Notes: generated from the sequence alone by a model not told the origin. DNA of 59,959 nucleotides from Clostridiales bacterium (GCA_013619125.1 JABXKS010000027.1:1-59959), one strand, 5' to 3'; numbered from the stretch's first letter, positions 16,800 through 25,707 are shown. Numbers and translations are program-made.

Positions 16800-18251
16800 A
16801 TGAAAATCATGGTTCAAGGAACGGGCTCATCTGTTGGGAAGAGTTTATTGGTCGCAGGCTTCTGCCGATTGTTAAAAAATGAAGGGGTGAGCGTGGCTCC
16901 CTATAAATCTCAAAATATGGCACTCAACGCCTGGGTAACAAACGAAGGCTTGGAAATGGGTCGTGCGCAAGCGGTTCAAGCGGAGGCAGCGGGTATTGCG
17001 CCTCATGTGGATATGAATCCAATTCTTCTGAAACCCAATCGCAGTTTGGGCGCGCAAGTCATTGTAGAGGGACGTGCCAAGGGACATTTTCCTGCCATGG
17101 AATATGAATGGATGAAACAAGGATTAAAGCAGGTCGCAAAGCGTTCCTTTGATCGGTTGGCAAGTCGGTATGATGCCATTGTAATCGAGGGTGCGGGCTC
17201 GCCGGTAGAAATTAATTTGCGAAAAAACGATTTGGTGAATATGGGGTTTGCCGAAATAGTGGATGCTCCCGTGATTTTGGTTGCTGATATCGACCGAGGT
17301 GGTGTGTTTGCACAATTGGTGGGTACCATGACGCTCTTGTCGCCGGAAGAACAATCGCGAGTCAAGGGATATATCATCAATAAGTTTCGAGGCGATCAAA
17401 CCTTGCTTATGCCGGGGATCGAGATGGTCAAACCATATTTGACGATTCCATGCCTAGGCGTGGTTCCCTATATGGAAGATCTCTTGATTGATGATGAAGA
17501 CAGTGTAACTACTCGAATCGAACCGAAGGGAAAAAGAGCCGGATTACCGGCTGTCGGCGTGGTGCAATACCCACACGCCTCCAACTTGTCGGACTTTACG
17601 CCCTTGGAAATGGAAAGCGGCATTACCTTGCATTATATCAAAACGCCGGAAGAGATCTTATCCATGGATGCATTGATCCTTCCGGGTAGTAAACACACCT
17701 TGCATGACTTGAATTGGCTGAATGAAACGGGGTGTGGCAACGCGGTAAAAAAAGCGCATCAATTGAAACGGCCGATTTTAGGCATCTGCGGGGGCTATCA
17801 GATTTTAGGCATGCAATTGGAGGATCCATCCGGTGTAGAGGGAGATGTGACCTGTGAAAAGGGTCTTGGTTTATTGAATGTGCACACGCGAATGGGTAGC
17901 CTGAAGACAACAAAAAAAACAAATTTAAGTTGGAATGATCAACGGCTCAACGGTTATGAAATTCATCAGGGGATGACCAACCCGATTTTTAATGAAAAAA
18001 ACTGGATGGAAAATGAATCGGGAGATTGTTTGGGCATGAAAGAAGCGAGTGCGATGGGCACCTATCTTCATGGCGTATTTGAGAATGAAAGTTTTCGAAC
18101 TTGGTTTTTAGAAGAATTGGGAGCGCAGGCCGGGAATTGGGAGTATCAGGCCAAGAAGGAAGAGTCCTATAATCGTTGGGCGTCGCATCTGGAAATGTCT
18201 TTGGATTGGCCGAGAATTCGAGAAATTTTGACACAGAGCGGGAACCTGTAA
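16800..18251 (+). CDS. cbiP: Cobyric acid synthase
   Basis: CbiP (also named CobQ) amidates side chains b, d, e and g of adenosylcobyrinic a,c-diamide using glutamine and ATP, giving cobyric acid. The 483-residue protein has an N-terminal P-loop-like domain (GTGSSVGKSLLVAGFCRLL) and a C-terminal class I glutamine amidotransferase domain with the nucleophile segment LGICGGYQILG and the histidine in GTYLHGVFEN. GGAGGT precedes the ATG. It is the first gene under the cobalamin riboswitch and overlaps cbiB by one base. Confidence 0.95.
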   Translation: MKIMVQGTGSSVGKSLLVAGFCRLLKNEGVSVAPYKSQNMALNAWVTNEGLEMGRAQAVQAEAAGIAPHVDMNPILLKPNRSLGAQVIVEGRAKGHFPAMEYEWMKQGLKQVAKRSFDRLASRYDAIVIEGAGSPVEINLRKNDLVNMGFAEIVDAPVILVADIDRGGVFAQLVGTMTLLSPEEQSRVKGYIINKFRGDQTLLMPGIEMVKPYLTIPCLGVVPYMEDLLIDDEDSVTTRIEPKGKRAGLPAVGVVQYPHASNLSDFTPLEMESGITLHYIKTPEEILSMDALILPGSKHTLHDLNWLNETGCGNAVKKAHQLKRPILGICGGYQILGMQLEDPSGVEGDVTCEKGLGLLNVHTRMGSLKTTKKTNLSWNDQRLNGYEIHQGMTNPIFNEKNWMENESGDCLGMKEASAMGTYLHGVFENESFRTWFLEELGAQAGNWEYQAKKEESYNRWASHLEMSLDWPRIREILTQSGNL

Positions 18252-19189
18252 TGGGAGCGTGGATCATGGTGGCTTGGGATATGATTTTTGGAGATCCGAT
18301 CAAGATCCCGCATCCAGTCATCGGAATTGGCCGCGTTATTTCCTGGTGGGAAAGACGGTGGTATGGTGAAAAATCAGCTACAATTCGAGGCGCATGTTTT
18401 CTCTGCTCTGTACTTGCAACAACGGGTTTGTTTGCTATTCTTATTCATTTTGGAATAAGCAAACTCTCGGGTGGTTGGATCCTGGAATCGATGTTGTGCG
18501 GTTGGCTCTTGGCAACGAAAAGTCTGGTACAAGTTGGCGATCAGATGAATCGTTTTTTTCGAGAAGAGGGTCTTTTGGGAGCCAGGAGGATGATTGGAGA
18601 CTTCGTCAGTCGGGATACTGATCGAATGACAGAATCGGATATCTTGCGGGCAACCATTGAAACGATGGCGGAAAATATTGTGGATGGCGTCATTGCTCCC
18701 ATTTGCTTCTATTACTTGGGAGCGATGATTGGAAGTCCATTGGTGGGTATGGTTTTTTATAAGACCATCAACACCCTCGACTCCATGGTGGGGTATCGAA
18801 ATGAACGATATATGAAATTTGGCACGGCGTCCGCCCGTCTTGACGACCTGGTGAATTGGCTGCCGGCACGATTAAGCGCTGGGTTGATTCTTCTTGCAGG
18901 TAGTGTGACGGGAGGCAATTTTGTTCGAGGCTGGCAAATTATGAAACGAGATAGGCATCTTCACGATAGTCCAAACTCTGCATATGCCGAAGCTAGTATG
19001 GCGGGTGTGTATAATTGCAAATTGGGAGGACCAGCCGTCTATTTTGGCGAAAGAATGGAGCGACCTTGGATTGGACGGGGGTTGTTGGATCCGACGTGGT
19101 CATTACTGAATCAAGTGAAGTTAAATATTTGGATTTCGCAATTGCTTTTGGTCACAATGGTGGAAGGAGGACGATGGATATGGGGTTAA
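18251..19189 (+). CDS. cbiB: Adenosylcobinamide-phosphate synthase
   Basis: CbiB is an integral membrane enzyme that attaches (R)-1-amino-2-propanol or its phosphate to cobyric acid. The 312-residue protein begins at the ATG that overlaps the cbiP stop (TAATG). The opening DMIFGDPIKIPHPVIGIG is the family's N-terminal motif; DTDRMTESDILRATIETMAE and NTLDSMVGYRNERY are internal signatures. Several hydrophobic helices are visible. The next gene supplies the aminopropanol phosphate substrate. Confidence 0.94.
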   Translation: MGAWIMVAWDMIFGDPIKIPHPVIGIGRVISWWERRWYGEKSATIRGACFLCSVLATTGLFAILIHFGISKLSGGWILESMLCGWLLATKSLVQVGDQMNRFFREEGLLGARRMIGDFVSRDTDRMTESDILRATIETMAENIVDGVIAPICFYYLGAMIGSPLVGMVFYKTINTLDSMVGYRNERYMKFGTASARLDDLVNWLPARLSAGLILLAGSVTGGNFVRGWQIMKRDRHLHDSPNSAYAEASMAGVYNCKLGGPAVYFGERMERPWIGRGLLDPTWSLLNQVKLNIWISQLLLVTMVEGGRWIWG

Positions 19190-20217
19190 ACCCGCATGGC
19201 GGAGATCATCAAAAAGATAAGAAGAATATGATCGACTTTAGTGTAAATGTGCATCCACTGGGATTTCCACAGGGCTTGAAAGAAATATTCAATGAACAAG
19301 TCGATCTTTTGCCGTTTTATCCAGAAATTGACGGTCTTCATGCGAGAGAAGAACTGGCGGACGTGCTACAGCTATCGCGGGATGAAATCATCCTGGGAAA
19401 CGGTGCGGTGGAATTAATTTATCTCTATGCGCGTTTGTGCCGTGGGAAAAACATCTTAATCATCGGCCCAACCTTTAACGAATATGAACGAGCATTTCGA
19501 TTGGCTGGCGCGAATGTTTCACTCTTTACGACTCGTGAAGAAGAACAATTTAGTTTATCAATTCCAAGACTGGAGACAGTCCTTAAAGAGCGTCCCGAGG
19601 TAGAGGTTGTTGTCCTTTGTCATCCAAACAATCCCACAGGAGCCGGAGTCATTCGGATCGAAGAGTTTCTTGAAGTGGTGGGAGATCGAGAAGTGTTGGT
19701 GGATGAGTCCTTTTGGGAATTCACCGAACTTGACAGTTTTTTGCCTTTCATCAACGAAAAACGAATTTTGGTTCTTCGTTCTATGACTAAGTTCTATGCC
19801 CTTGCTGGTTTGCGAGTCGGATATGGGTGCGGGTCGAAAGAACTGATTGCACGAATGGTGAATGGAAAAGAGCCCTGGACGTTGAACCAATTTGCCTTGG
19901 CGAGCATTCCACATTTGATTCGAGCAGAGCAGTATCAAAAAGAGGTTCGGGAATGGGTGAACAGTGAAAAGCAGATTTTTCTGCAGGCTTTAAAGTCAGA
20001 ACCCTCATGGACCGTTTATCCCGGGCATGCGAATTTTGTTTTGGTTAAGTTTCCCTTTAACTTGATTCCGATCCGGGAAAAGATGAAAGAAAAGGGAATG
20101 TATTTTCGAATTTGTACCGATTTTCAAAACTTAGGTCCGAATTTCGGACGATTTACCATACGTGATCATAAAGAAGGGGTCGCATTAATTAAACATCTAG
20201 GGGGAGAATTAAAATGA
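19180..20217 (+). CDS. cobD: L-threonine-O-3-phosphate decarboxylase (class I/II aminotransferase fold)
   Basis: CobD is a PLP enzyme that decarboxylates threonine phosphate to (R)-1-amino-2-propanol phosphate for the cobamide nucleotide loop. The 345-residue protein resembles histidinol-phosphate aminotransferase. The opening LNPHGGD and IDFSVNVHPLGFP are typical of CobD, and the PLP lysine is Lys204 in RSMTKFYALAGLR. The ATG at 19180 is preferred to 19174 because AAGGAGG is then 9 rather than 3 bases away. It overlaps cbiB by 10 bases. HisC is the alternative by fold, but the operon argues for CobD. Confidence 0.9.
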   Translation: MGLNPHGGDHQKDKKNMIDFSVNVHPLGFPQGLKEIFNEQVDLLPFYPEIDGLHAREELADVLQLSRDEIILGNGAVELIYLYARLCRGKNILIIGPTFNEYERAFRLAGANVSLFTTREEEQFSLSIPRLETVLKERPEVEVVVLCHPNNPTGAGVIRIEEFLEVVGDREVLVDESFWEFTELDSFLPFINEKRILVLRSMTKFYALAGLRVGYGCGSKELIARMVNGKEPWTLNQFALASIPHLIRAEQYQKEVREWVNSEKQIFLQALKSEPSWTVYPGHANFVLVKFPFNLIPIREKMKEKGMYFRICTDFQNLGPNFGRFTIRDHKEGVALIKHLGGELK

Positions 20218-21452
20218 AGAAAAGAGTGATTAGCGTTTTACTTGTATGGGTCATAGTATTGGGAACAATGGGTGTTGGATTTGCAGCTACGGCATCCATC
20301 GCATCTACGGACGCGGCAGCAGAATATCAAATCATTGTGGTGAATGATCGCAGCCTGATCGCTACCAGTGACATCGAAGCCCTTGGCTATGCAGTTGAGG
20401 TGATCGGAAAGACGATCGTCATTCAGGACGAGGCGACAAAATTTCGTTTTGAATTAGGTTCTCGAAGCGTTGGGGTGAATGAAATTGAAGTGAAAATTGA
20501 TGCAACGCCAATCAAAAGCGGCAATGATTTTTTTATTCCCATGGCATTCTTTTTTGAGACTTTGAATTATGAGGTGCAATGGAATCAGAACCTAGGCAAG
20601 ATTGAAATTGAAAAGCGCGCAGATACGCAGTATCCTGTAAAATTTGAAAGCTTTGGCTTTGTCTATGATTGTGCAGAACCGGCAGAAACCATTTCTTCCA
20701 CAGCGCCCAGCATAACGGAACTTCTTTTCACAATTGGAGCGGGAGACCGCATCCAAACGCGATCCACCTATTGTGATTATCCAGCCGAGGCGGCAAATAT
20801 ACCGGCAGCGGGAAGCCTCTATGATCCAAGTATTGAAGTGATCGTTGCAGCCGCTCCAGAGGTTTTGATCGCGCAGACGCATTTCAAGCCGGAAGTATTG
20901 GTGCAGTTGACGAAGGCGGGCATTGATGTTGTAGCCGTTGAATCGCCAGCAACCATCGATGGCATGATCGCCCTTGTCAAACAATTGGGTGTGATTACCG
21001 GAAACGAAACCGAAGCGAGAGCCGTTGCCGCCAGCATCAAGCAACGTGTGCAACGAGTGAAAAATTTACTGGAAAACTCACAACATCCAAGCGTATATTA
21101 TGTGATTGGCACGGGACAATGGGGTGAATATACTGCAACGAGCGATACTTTTATCAACGACGTTTTAAAAACTTCCGGCCTAAATAATGTTGCTTCCGAT
21201 GTTACGGGGTGGAAATACTCGTTGGAAAAATTGGTTGAAAAGGATCCGGACTATATTTTAGGCGGAGGATATAATTTGGATACGATGCGAACAAGCGAAA
21301 ACTATGCGGTGCTCAAGGCCGTTCAAAATGAGCAATTGATCGAGATTGACGAAAATGTCTTTAGCCGTCCGGCCGTTCGTATTATCGATCTTGGGATTCC
21401 GGAATTGCTGGAGCGTTTCCATCCTGAACTCGATCGTTCCCTGATTGAGTAG
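20214..21452 (+). CDS. btuF: Corrinoid ABC transporter substrate-binding protein with N-terminal stalk-like domain
   Basis: This 412-residue exported protein joins two parts. Residues 1-25 form a signal peptide ending in VGFAATAS, with no lipobox cysteine. Residues about 38-140 resemble the copper-amine-oxidase N-terminal (stalk) domain, ending in a strand set with FFIPMAFFFETLNYEVQWN. Residues about 150-412 are a periplasmic-binding domain of the BtuF/FhuD class (SSTAPSITELLFTIGAGDRI, then AGSLYDPSIEVIVAAAPEVLI). BtuC and BtuD genes follow directly, so corrinoid uptake is the likely role. How the protein stays on the cell surface is not obvious. Confidence 0.85.
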   Translation: MKKRVISVLLVWVIVLGTMGVGFAATASIASTDAAAEYQIIVVNDRSLIATSDIEALGYAVEVIGKTIVIQDEATKFRFELGSRSVGVNEIEVKIDATPIKSGNDFFIPMAFFFETLNYEVQWNQNLGKIEIEKRADTQYPVKFESFGFVYDCAEPAETISSTAPSITELLFTIGAGDRIQTRSTYCDYPAEAANIPAAGSLYDPSIEVIVAAAPEVLIAQTHFKPEVLVQLTKAGIDVVAVESPATIDGMIALVKQLGVITGNETEARAVAASIKQRVQRVKNLLENSQHPSVYYVIGTGQWGEYTATSDTFINDVLKTSGLNNVASDVTGWKYSLEKLVEKDPDYILGGGYNLDTMRTSENYAVLKAVQNEQLIEIDENVFSRPAVRIIDLGIPELLERFHPELDRSLIE

Positions 21453-21458
21453 AGAACG

Positions 21459-22487
21459 ATGATTTTAAAAACGAAAACGCAAAAAAATCTAGGTCTTGTG
21501 GCATTGATCATTGGATTGTTTGTTTTAATTGTTTTTGCAGTGGGATTTGGAGCGGTTCAAATCTCTTGGCGAGAGGTGGTTCGAATCATGATGGATGGGA
21601 TTTTCGGTCGGGCATCCATCGATGAACATACACGCTTTATTGTCTTAAATTTGCGAATCCCGCGGATTCTAATGGCAGTCATGGTGGGCATGCTCTTGTC
21701 TTTGGTGGGCACCTCCTATCAAGCTGTTTTCAAAAATCCCATGGCGGATCCCTATCTATTGGGAACATCTTCAGGGGCCGCTTTGGGCGCAACCCTCGCG
21801 CTTTTGATTCCGCAATTACAGATTTTCGGTTATTTTGGCGTAACCGTATTCGCTTTTATAGGGGCAATCGCAACAACCCTGATCGTGTACTTCTTAGCGA
21901 AATCTGGCAATCAAATTTCTACGGTTTCCTTGCTACTTAGCGGAATCATTATGAGTTCTTTTCTTTCAGCGATTATTTCTTTGTTGATGATTTTTCATCA
22001 CGAAGAGATTGCGATGATCTACAATTGGACCCTGGGAAGTTTTAACGGTGCCAGCTGGTCTGGGTTAAAACTGGCAGCACCAATTCTCGGAATTGGCATC
22101 TTTGTCATGAGCTTTTGGGCAAAAGAGTTGAATGTACTCTTATTGGGAGATGCGCAGGCTTATAGCTTGGGGATTCATGCTCAAAAGGTAAAACAGAAAA
22201 TTTTAATCCTCTCTTCGATCTTGGCTGCTGTGGCGGTTTCTATGAGTGGCATTATTGGATTTGTCGGATTGATCGTTCCTCATTTTTTCAGAATGATCGT
22301 GGGACCCGACCACCGATATCTGCTTATCTACGCAACCCTTGGGGGAGGTGGATTCCTTCTGCTGTGCGATACCATTGCACGGAGTCTTTTATCCAATGCG
22401 GAAATTCCTGTCGGGGTTGTCACTGCAATCTTGGGCGCACCATTTTTTATGATTCTTCTGTATCGAACCAAACAAGGAAAGGGGTAG
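21459..22487 (+). CDS. btuC: Corrinoid ABC transporter permease
   Basis: This 342-residue FecCD-family permease has about nine to ten hydrophobic helices. Recognisable segments include LRIPRILMAVMVGMLLSLVG, KNPMADPYLLGTSSGAALG and GFVGLIVPHFFRMIVGPDHR, the last being the coupling helix region that contacts the ATPase. It lies 6 bases after btuF and 3 bases before btuD. FecCD permeases also carry siderophores or heme, so the corrinoid assignment rests on the operon and its riboswitch. Confidence 0.9.
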   Translation: MILKTKTQKNLGLVALIIGLFVLIVFAVGFGAVQISWREVVRIMMDGIFGRASIDEHTRFIVLNLRIPRILMAVMVGMLLSLVGTSYQAVFKNPMADPYLLGTSSGAALGATLALLIPQLQIFGYFGVTVFAFIGAIATTLIVYFLAKSGNQISTVSLLLSGIIMSSFLSAIISLLMIFHHEEIAMIYNWTLGSFNGASWSGLKLAAPILGIGIFVMSFWAKELNVLLLGDAQAYSLGIHAQKVKQKILILSSILAAVAVSMSGIIGFVGLIVPHFFRMIVGPDHRYLLIYATLGGGGFLLLCDTIARSLLSNAEIPVGVVTAILGAPFFMILLYRTKQGKG

Positions 22488-22490
22488 GCG

Positions 22491-23258
22491 ATGAAATACG
22501 AAGTGAATGAACTGGCTTTTTCATATGGCCAAAAACCCGTTATTTCGAATCTTAGCTTTTCTCTGCACGAAGGGGAATGGCTAACGATCTTGGGGCCGAA
22601 TGGATGCGGAAAATCGACCTTAATCGCAGTATTGCTTCGGATTTTAGATCAAAATCATGGTGATATTCATTTTGAAGGAAAGCTGCTTGAAGGATGGGAT
22701 CGAAAGGCGCTGGCGCGTCGAATTGCTGTTGTTTATCAGAAAAATGAAATTCCCTTTGGTTTTACCGTGCGAGAGATCATTGAAATGGGCCGCTATCCCT
22801 ATCAAGGACGTTGGAATCGATGGAGTGAAACTGATGAAAAGGCGGTACAAAATGCCCTTGCCTTGACGCAAACGGAACAATTCGCAGAAAAAAGCTATCG
22901 TCAACTCAGCGGCGGGGAACAACAGCGGGTATTGATCGCGCGTGCGATTGCACAAGAGCCCGAGGTGTTGATCTTGGACGAACCCATCGCGCATTTGGAT
23001 TTGCGCTTTCAATACGAGGTCTTGCGACTCTGTCAGAAGCTGCAAAAAGAACAAGGGATGACGATTCTTTCCGTACTCCATGAGATCAATTTAGCGGCAG
23101 AATTCAGTGACCGTTTGTTATTAATGAATAAAGGAACAGCCCTTGCGAAAGGGATTCCTTCGGATGTGGTGGTTCCGCGACTGATCAAGGAAGCCTACGG
23201 AATCAATATTGAAATTGTACAAAAAAATGGAAAGCCTTATCTTTTCCCTATCTTTTAG
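22491..23258 (+). CDS. btuD: Corrinoid ABC transporter ATP-binding protein
   Basis: This 255-residue ATPase drives the BtuC permease. Walker A is GPNGCGKST (about residues 36-44), the signature motif is LSGGEQQR, and Walker B is VLILDEPIAHLD, all in the usual order and spacing. It sits directly downstream of btuC in the cobalamin-riboswitch operon. The family is shared with siderophore ATPases (FhuC type). Confidence 0.92.
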   Translation: MKYEVNELAFSYGQKPVISNLSFSLHEGEWLTILGPNGCGKSTLIAVLLRILDQNHGDIHFEGKLLEGWDRKALARRIAVVYQKNEIPFGFTVREIIEMGRYPYQGRWNRWSETDEKAVQNALALTQTEQFAEKSYRQLSGGEQQRVLIARAIAQEPEVLILDEPIAHLDLRFQYEVLRLCQKLQKEQGMTILSVLHEINLAAEFSDRLLLMNKGTALAKGIPSDVVVPRLIKEAYGINIEIVQKNGKPYLFPIF

Positions 23259-23266
23259 GAGGTCAT

Positions 23267-23839
23267 ATGATTCAATTAGTGACGGGTGGCGCCCGCAGCG
23301 GAAAAAGCCGATATGCTGAAAAATTGGCGAAACGATCAGAAGCTGTTACCTATATCGCAACAGCCTTACCCATTGATGAAGCGATGAAGGATCGTATTCG
23401 ACATCACCAAGAGTCACGTCCCCAGTCGTGGAAAACGCTGGAGCGAGACCGGGATTTTTATCAAGTGAGAGAGCAAGAAGCTTGGAAAGAGTCCTCTCTT
23501 TTCCTTTTGGATTGCATCACGATCCTGGTGACCAATCATATGATGGATGCCGAACTTGACTATGAGACATGTTCCATGGAGGAAATCAATTGTTTGGAGA
23601 AGAAAATTCTGATTCAAATTGAGAAGTTGCTGGATCAAGTGATCGCGGATAACAAGGATCTTGTGATTGTGACGAACGAGGTGGGGCTGGGACTTGTTCC
23701 GCCTTATCGTCTGGGAAACTACTTCCGGGATATCGCAGGCAGAGTCAATCAATATCTTGCAGAACGGGCTGATGAGGTTTATCTTTGCGTGTCTGGGATT
23801 CCATTATGTATCAAAGGAGATCAACCCCATGCCTTCTAA
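23267..23839 (+). CDS. cobU: Adenosylcobinamide kinase / adenosylcobinamide-phosphate guanylyltransferase
   Basis: CobU phosphorylates adenosylcobinamide and then transfers GMP to give adenosylcobinamide-GDP. The 190-residue protein opens with the P-loop GGARSGKS (residues 7-14), followed by the histidine-containing RIRHHQESRP, where the guanylylated histidine lies in this family. The segment VIVTNEVGLGLVPPYRLGNY is highly conserved. AGGAGGTC precedes the ATG. It overlaps cobS by 11 bases. Confidence 0.95.
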   Translation: MIQLVTGGARSGKSRYAEKLAKRSEAVTYIATALPIDEAMKDRIRHHQESRPQSWKTLERDRDFYQVREQEAWKESSLFLLDCITILVTNHMMDAELDYETCSMEEINCLEKKILIQIEKLLDQVIADNKDLVIVTNEVGLGLVPPYRLGNYFRDIAGRVNQYLAERADEVYLCVSGIPLCIKGDQPHAF

Positions 23840-24557
23840 ATTGCGAGCGGTGTTTGCCTTTATGACGCGCCTACCTGTGCCAATTCAAGAGGGTGATTTT
23901 GATACCCTGCCCGAAACCGCTCCACTATTTCCATTCGTCGGACTGGTAGTTGGCATCGTTATGTATGGCATTGCTGCAGGTTCACTGGCCATTGGCATTG
24001 AATCCGCCGGGGTTCGGATGATTTTGCTTCTAATGGGTTATTATCTCTTATGCGGAGGCATACATCTTGACGGAGTGGCAGACCTTTGGGACGGTATGAA
24101 TTGCGGCGGAAAAAAAGAAAAAATCTTTCAGGCCATGTCCGACAGTAACGTCGGCAGTTTTGGTGTTCTTGGATTAATCTTTGTTGCGGGACTTGCTGGA
24201 ATGGGTGCCTATCACGCCACACCACTGAGCCTGCTTCTGTTTCCCATCGTTGGACGAGTGATGGGTTTGCTGATCATCAGTATCCACCCGCCAGCAAAAA
24301 AGACTGGCTTGGGAAAACCCATGATCGAGAACTGTGGGAAGGGAACAGCGGGTTTCGCCCTTGTTGTTTTAGCGGTGATTGCCTGGATCTTACCGGAAAG
24401 CCTTGTGGCTTATGCCGGTATCACGTTGCTTTACATCGTCAAATTTCGTCCCTTTCTAAAACGGATTGACGGAATCACGGGAGATGGCATTGGATTTACG
24501 ATTGAGACAACGCAATGGCTGTTTTTACTATTTGTTCAAGGGGGATTTTTACTTTGA
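23829..24557 (+). CDS. cobS: Adenosylcobinamide-GDP ribazoletransferase (cobalamin synthase)
   Basis: CobS is a polytopic membrane enzyme that joins adenosylcobinamide-GDP to alpha-ribazole or its phosphate to finish the cobamide. The 242-residue protein begins at the ATG at 23829, which overlaps the end of cobU and has AAAGGAG upstream. FAFMTRLPVP opens the family, and LCGGIHLDGVADLWDGMNCGG holds the metal-binding acidic residues. The ending GDGIGFTIETTQWLFLL is also typical. Its stop overlaps the TTG start of the next gene. Confidence 0.94.
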   Translation: MPSKLRAVFAFMTRLPVPIQEGDFDTLPETAPLFPFVGLVVGIVMYGIAAGSLAIGIESAGVRMILLLMGYYLLCGGIHLDGVADLWDGMNCGGKKEKIFQAMSDSNVGSFGVLGLIFVAGLAGMGAYHATPLSLLLFPIVGRVMGLLIISIHPPAKKTGLGKPMIENCGKGTAGFALVVLAVIAWILPESLVAYAGITLLYIVKFRPFLKRIDGITGDGIGFTIETTQWLFLLFVQGGFLL

Positions 24558-25270
24558 AATATCGAGATTTAACACTAAGGAAATTCAGCTCCAATGAAAC
24601 TCTGGTTATTGCGTGCGATTCATATGGCGGAATCGGAAATTTGCCCTTGGATCATGTGCAGGTTTCTCCGGAGGTCGTTGGGTATTATACGGCACTTTTG
24701 TGTTTAAAGGAATGCGCCTCTATACAAGCGGAGCCTTTTTGCCTGGTGAACCTTGTTTCTGCCTCCTTTGAACCGACCGGAGCAGGAATTTTGAGAGGGA
24801 TTCGACAAGCCCTCGCTGAGGCGGGCATTCCAGATCTCCCTGTCAATGGCAGTTCCGAAGAAAATTTTACTGTTCAGCAAACCGGCGGCGGGATGACTCT
24901 TCTAGCAAAACTGGAGGGTGATTTTGTACTGCCTGAGGTACAGGCGGGAGATCGGCTCTATCTAGTGGGCGAGCCGTCTGTGGGTGATGAGGTCATGTGC
25001 AATCAAAAGAAACTTCTTTCTTTGCAAATGATTAAAAAATTGGCTTCCTTGGATGCCTGTATCGAAATTGTTCCCCTGGGATCAGGCGGTTTCTCAACAG
25101 AATTGGAGCGCTATCGGAGCATGGGATGGCGTGTGCCCATATTTTCGACAATGGAAAAGTATGACCGCACGGCGGGACCTGCAACAGCAGCGATTGCCGT
25201 GATGCGTGATCAAATGATTGAAACGGAAGACGGAATTCCTATACGATGGATTGGAAGGATCGAAGCATGA
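24554..25270 (+). CDS. PurM/AIR-synthase-like ATP-binding protein; candidate alpha-ribazole kinase
   Basis: This 238-residue protein resembles the PurM/ThiL/HypE fold. CDSYGGIGN near residue 25 is comparable with the metal- and ATP-binding GiGDD region, and VNLVS, GILRGIRQALAEAG and VQQTGGGMTLLAKL follow the order of an AIR-synthase N-terminal domain. A shorter second half follows. The TTG at 24554 is chosen because AAGGGGG is 9 bases away and TTGA overlaps the cobS stop. Position just after cobS suggests work on the lower-ligand nucleotide, such as an alpha-ribazole kinase (CblS role) replacing CobT. That function is inference. Confidence 0.6.
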   Translation: MKYRDLTLRKFSSNETLVIACDSYGGIGNLPLDHVQVSPEVVGYYTALLCLKECASIQAEPFCLVNLVSASFEPTGAGILRGIRQALAEAGIPDLPVNGSSEENFTVQQTGGGMTLLAKLEGDFVLPEVQAGDRLYLVGEPSVGDEVMCNQKKLLSLQMIKKLASLDACIEIVPLGSGGFSTELERYRSMGWRVPIFSTMEKYDRTAGPATAAIAVMRDQMIETEDGIPIRWIGRIEA

Positions 25271-25707
25271 CGTTTTCGATTCTTTTTTTCGGTTTGATCG
25301 TATTGGATCAAGGAATGAAGCGCGCAGCCCGCAATCAGAAGGGGTGGCTAAACAAGTCGCTTTCCCTTTTTCCTGGAATTGGTTTTCAGTATCGAGAAAA
25401 CCGTGGATTTTTACTCAATTCCTTTCAAAATATAGGTCGTGTAAAAATTGCTTGGATTCATGGGCTAATTGTTACGGGATTTTCATGTTTCCTTCTCTAT
25501 TTTTTTGACACTGGATTCGATACAATGGAGAAGGTGGGATTGATCATTTTGTATGCGGGCGGAGTTGGCAATGGAATTGATCGGATCTTTCGAGGGAAAG
25601 TGACCGACTTTATTCTTCTGCCCCGTCTGAAGATTGTTGTCAATCTTGCAGATCTTTACCTGATCATCGGGAGTGCAATCATGATAATTGGAGGAATGGG
25701 CAAATGA
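25267..25707 (+). CDS. Signal peptidase II-like membrane protein (LspA family)
   Basis: This 146-residue protein has about four hydrophobic segments and the LspA landmarks in order. DQGMKRA near the start corresponds to DQxxK, ENRGFLLNSF to the NxGAaF region, GNGIDRIFRGKVTDFI carries the first catalytic aspartate, and VNLADLYLIIG carries the second. Both aspartates of the dyad are kept. The ATG at 25267 overlaps the preceding stop (ATGA), and GGAAGGA lies 9 bases upstream. The substitution of GA by GF in the asparagine motif and its place in a B12 operon suggest a paralogue rather than the housekeeping enzyme. Confidence 0.7.
   Translation: MTFSILFFGLIVLDQGMKRAARNQKGWLNKSLSLFPGIGFQYRENRGFLLNSFQNIGRVKIAWIHGLIVTGFSCFLLYFFDTGFDTMEKVGLIILYAGGVGNGIDRIFRGKVTDFILLPRLKIVVNLADLYLIIGSAIMIIGGMGK

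Noticed and set aside
20592-21053. A 153-codon minus-strand frame opposite btuF
   Set aside because: It is fully antisense to a well-supported gene, with no promoter or ribosome binding site and a composition unlike a real protein.
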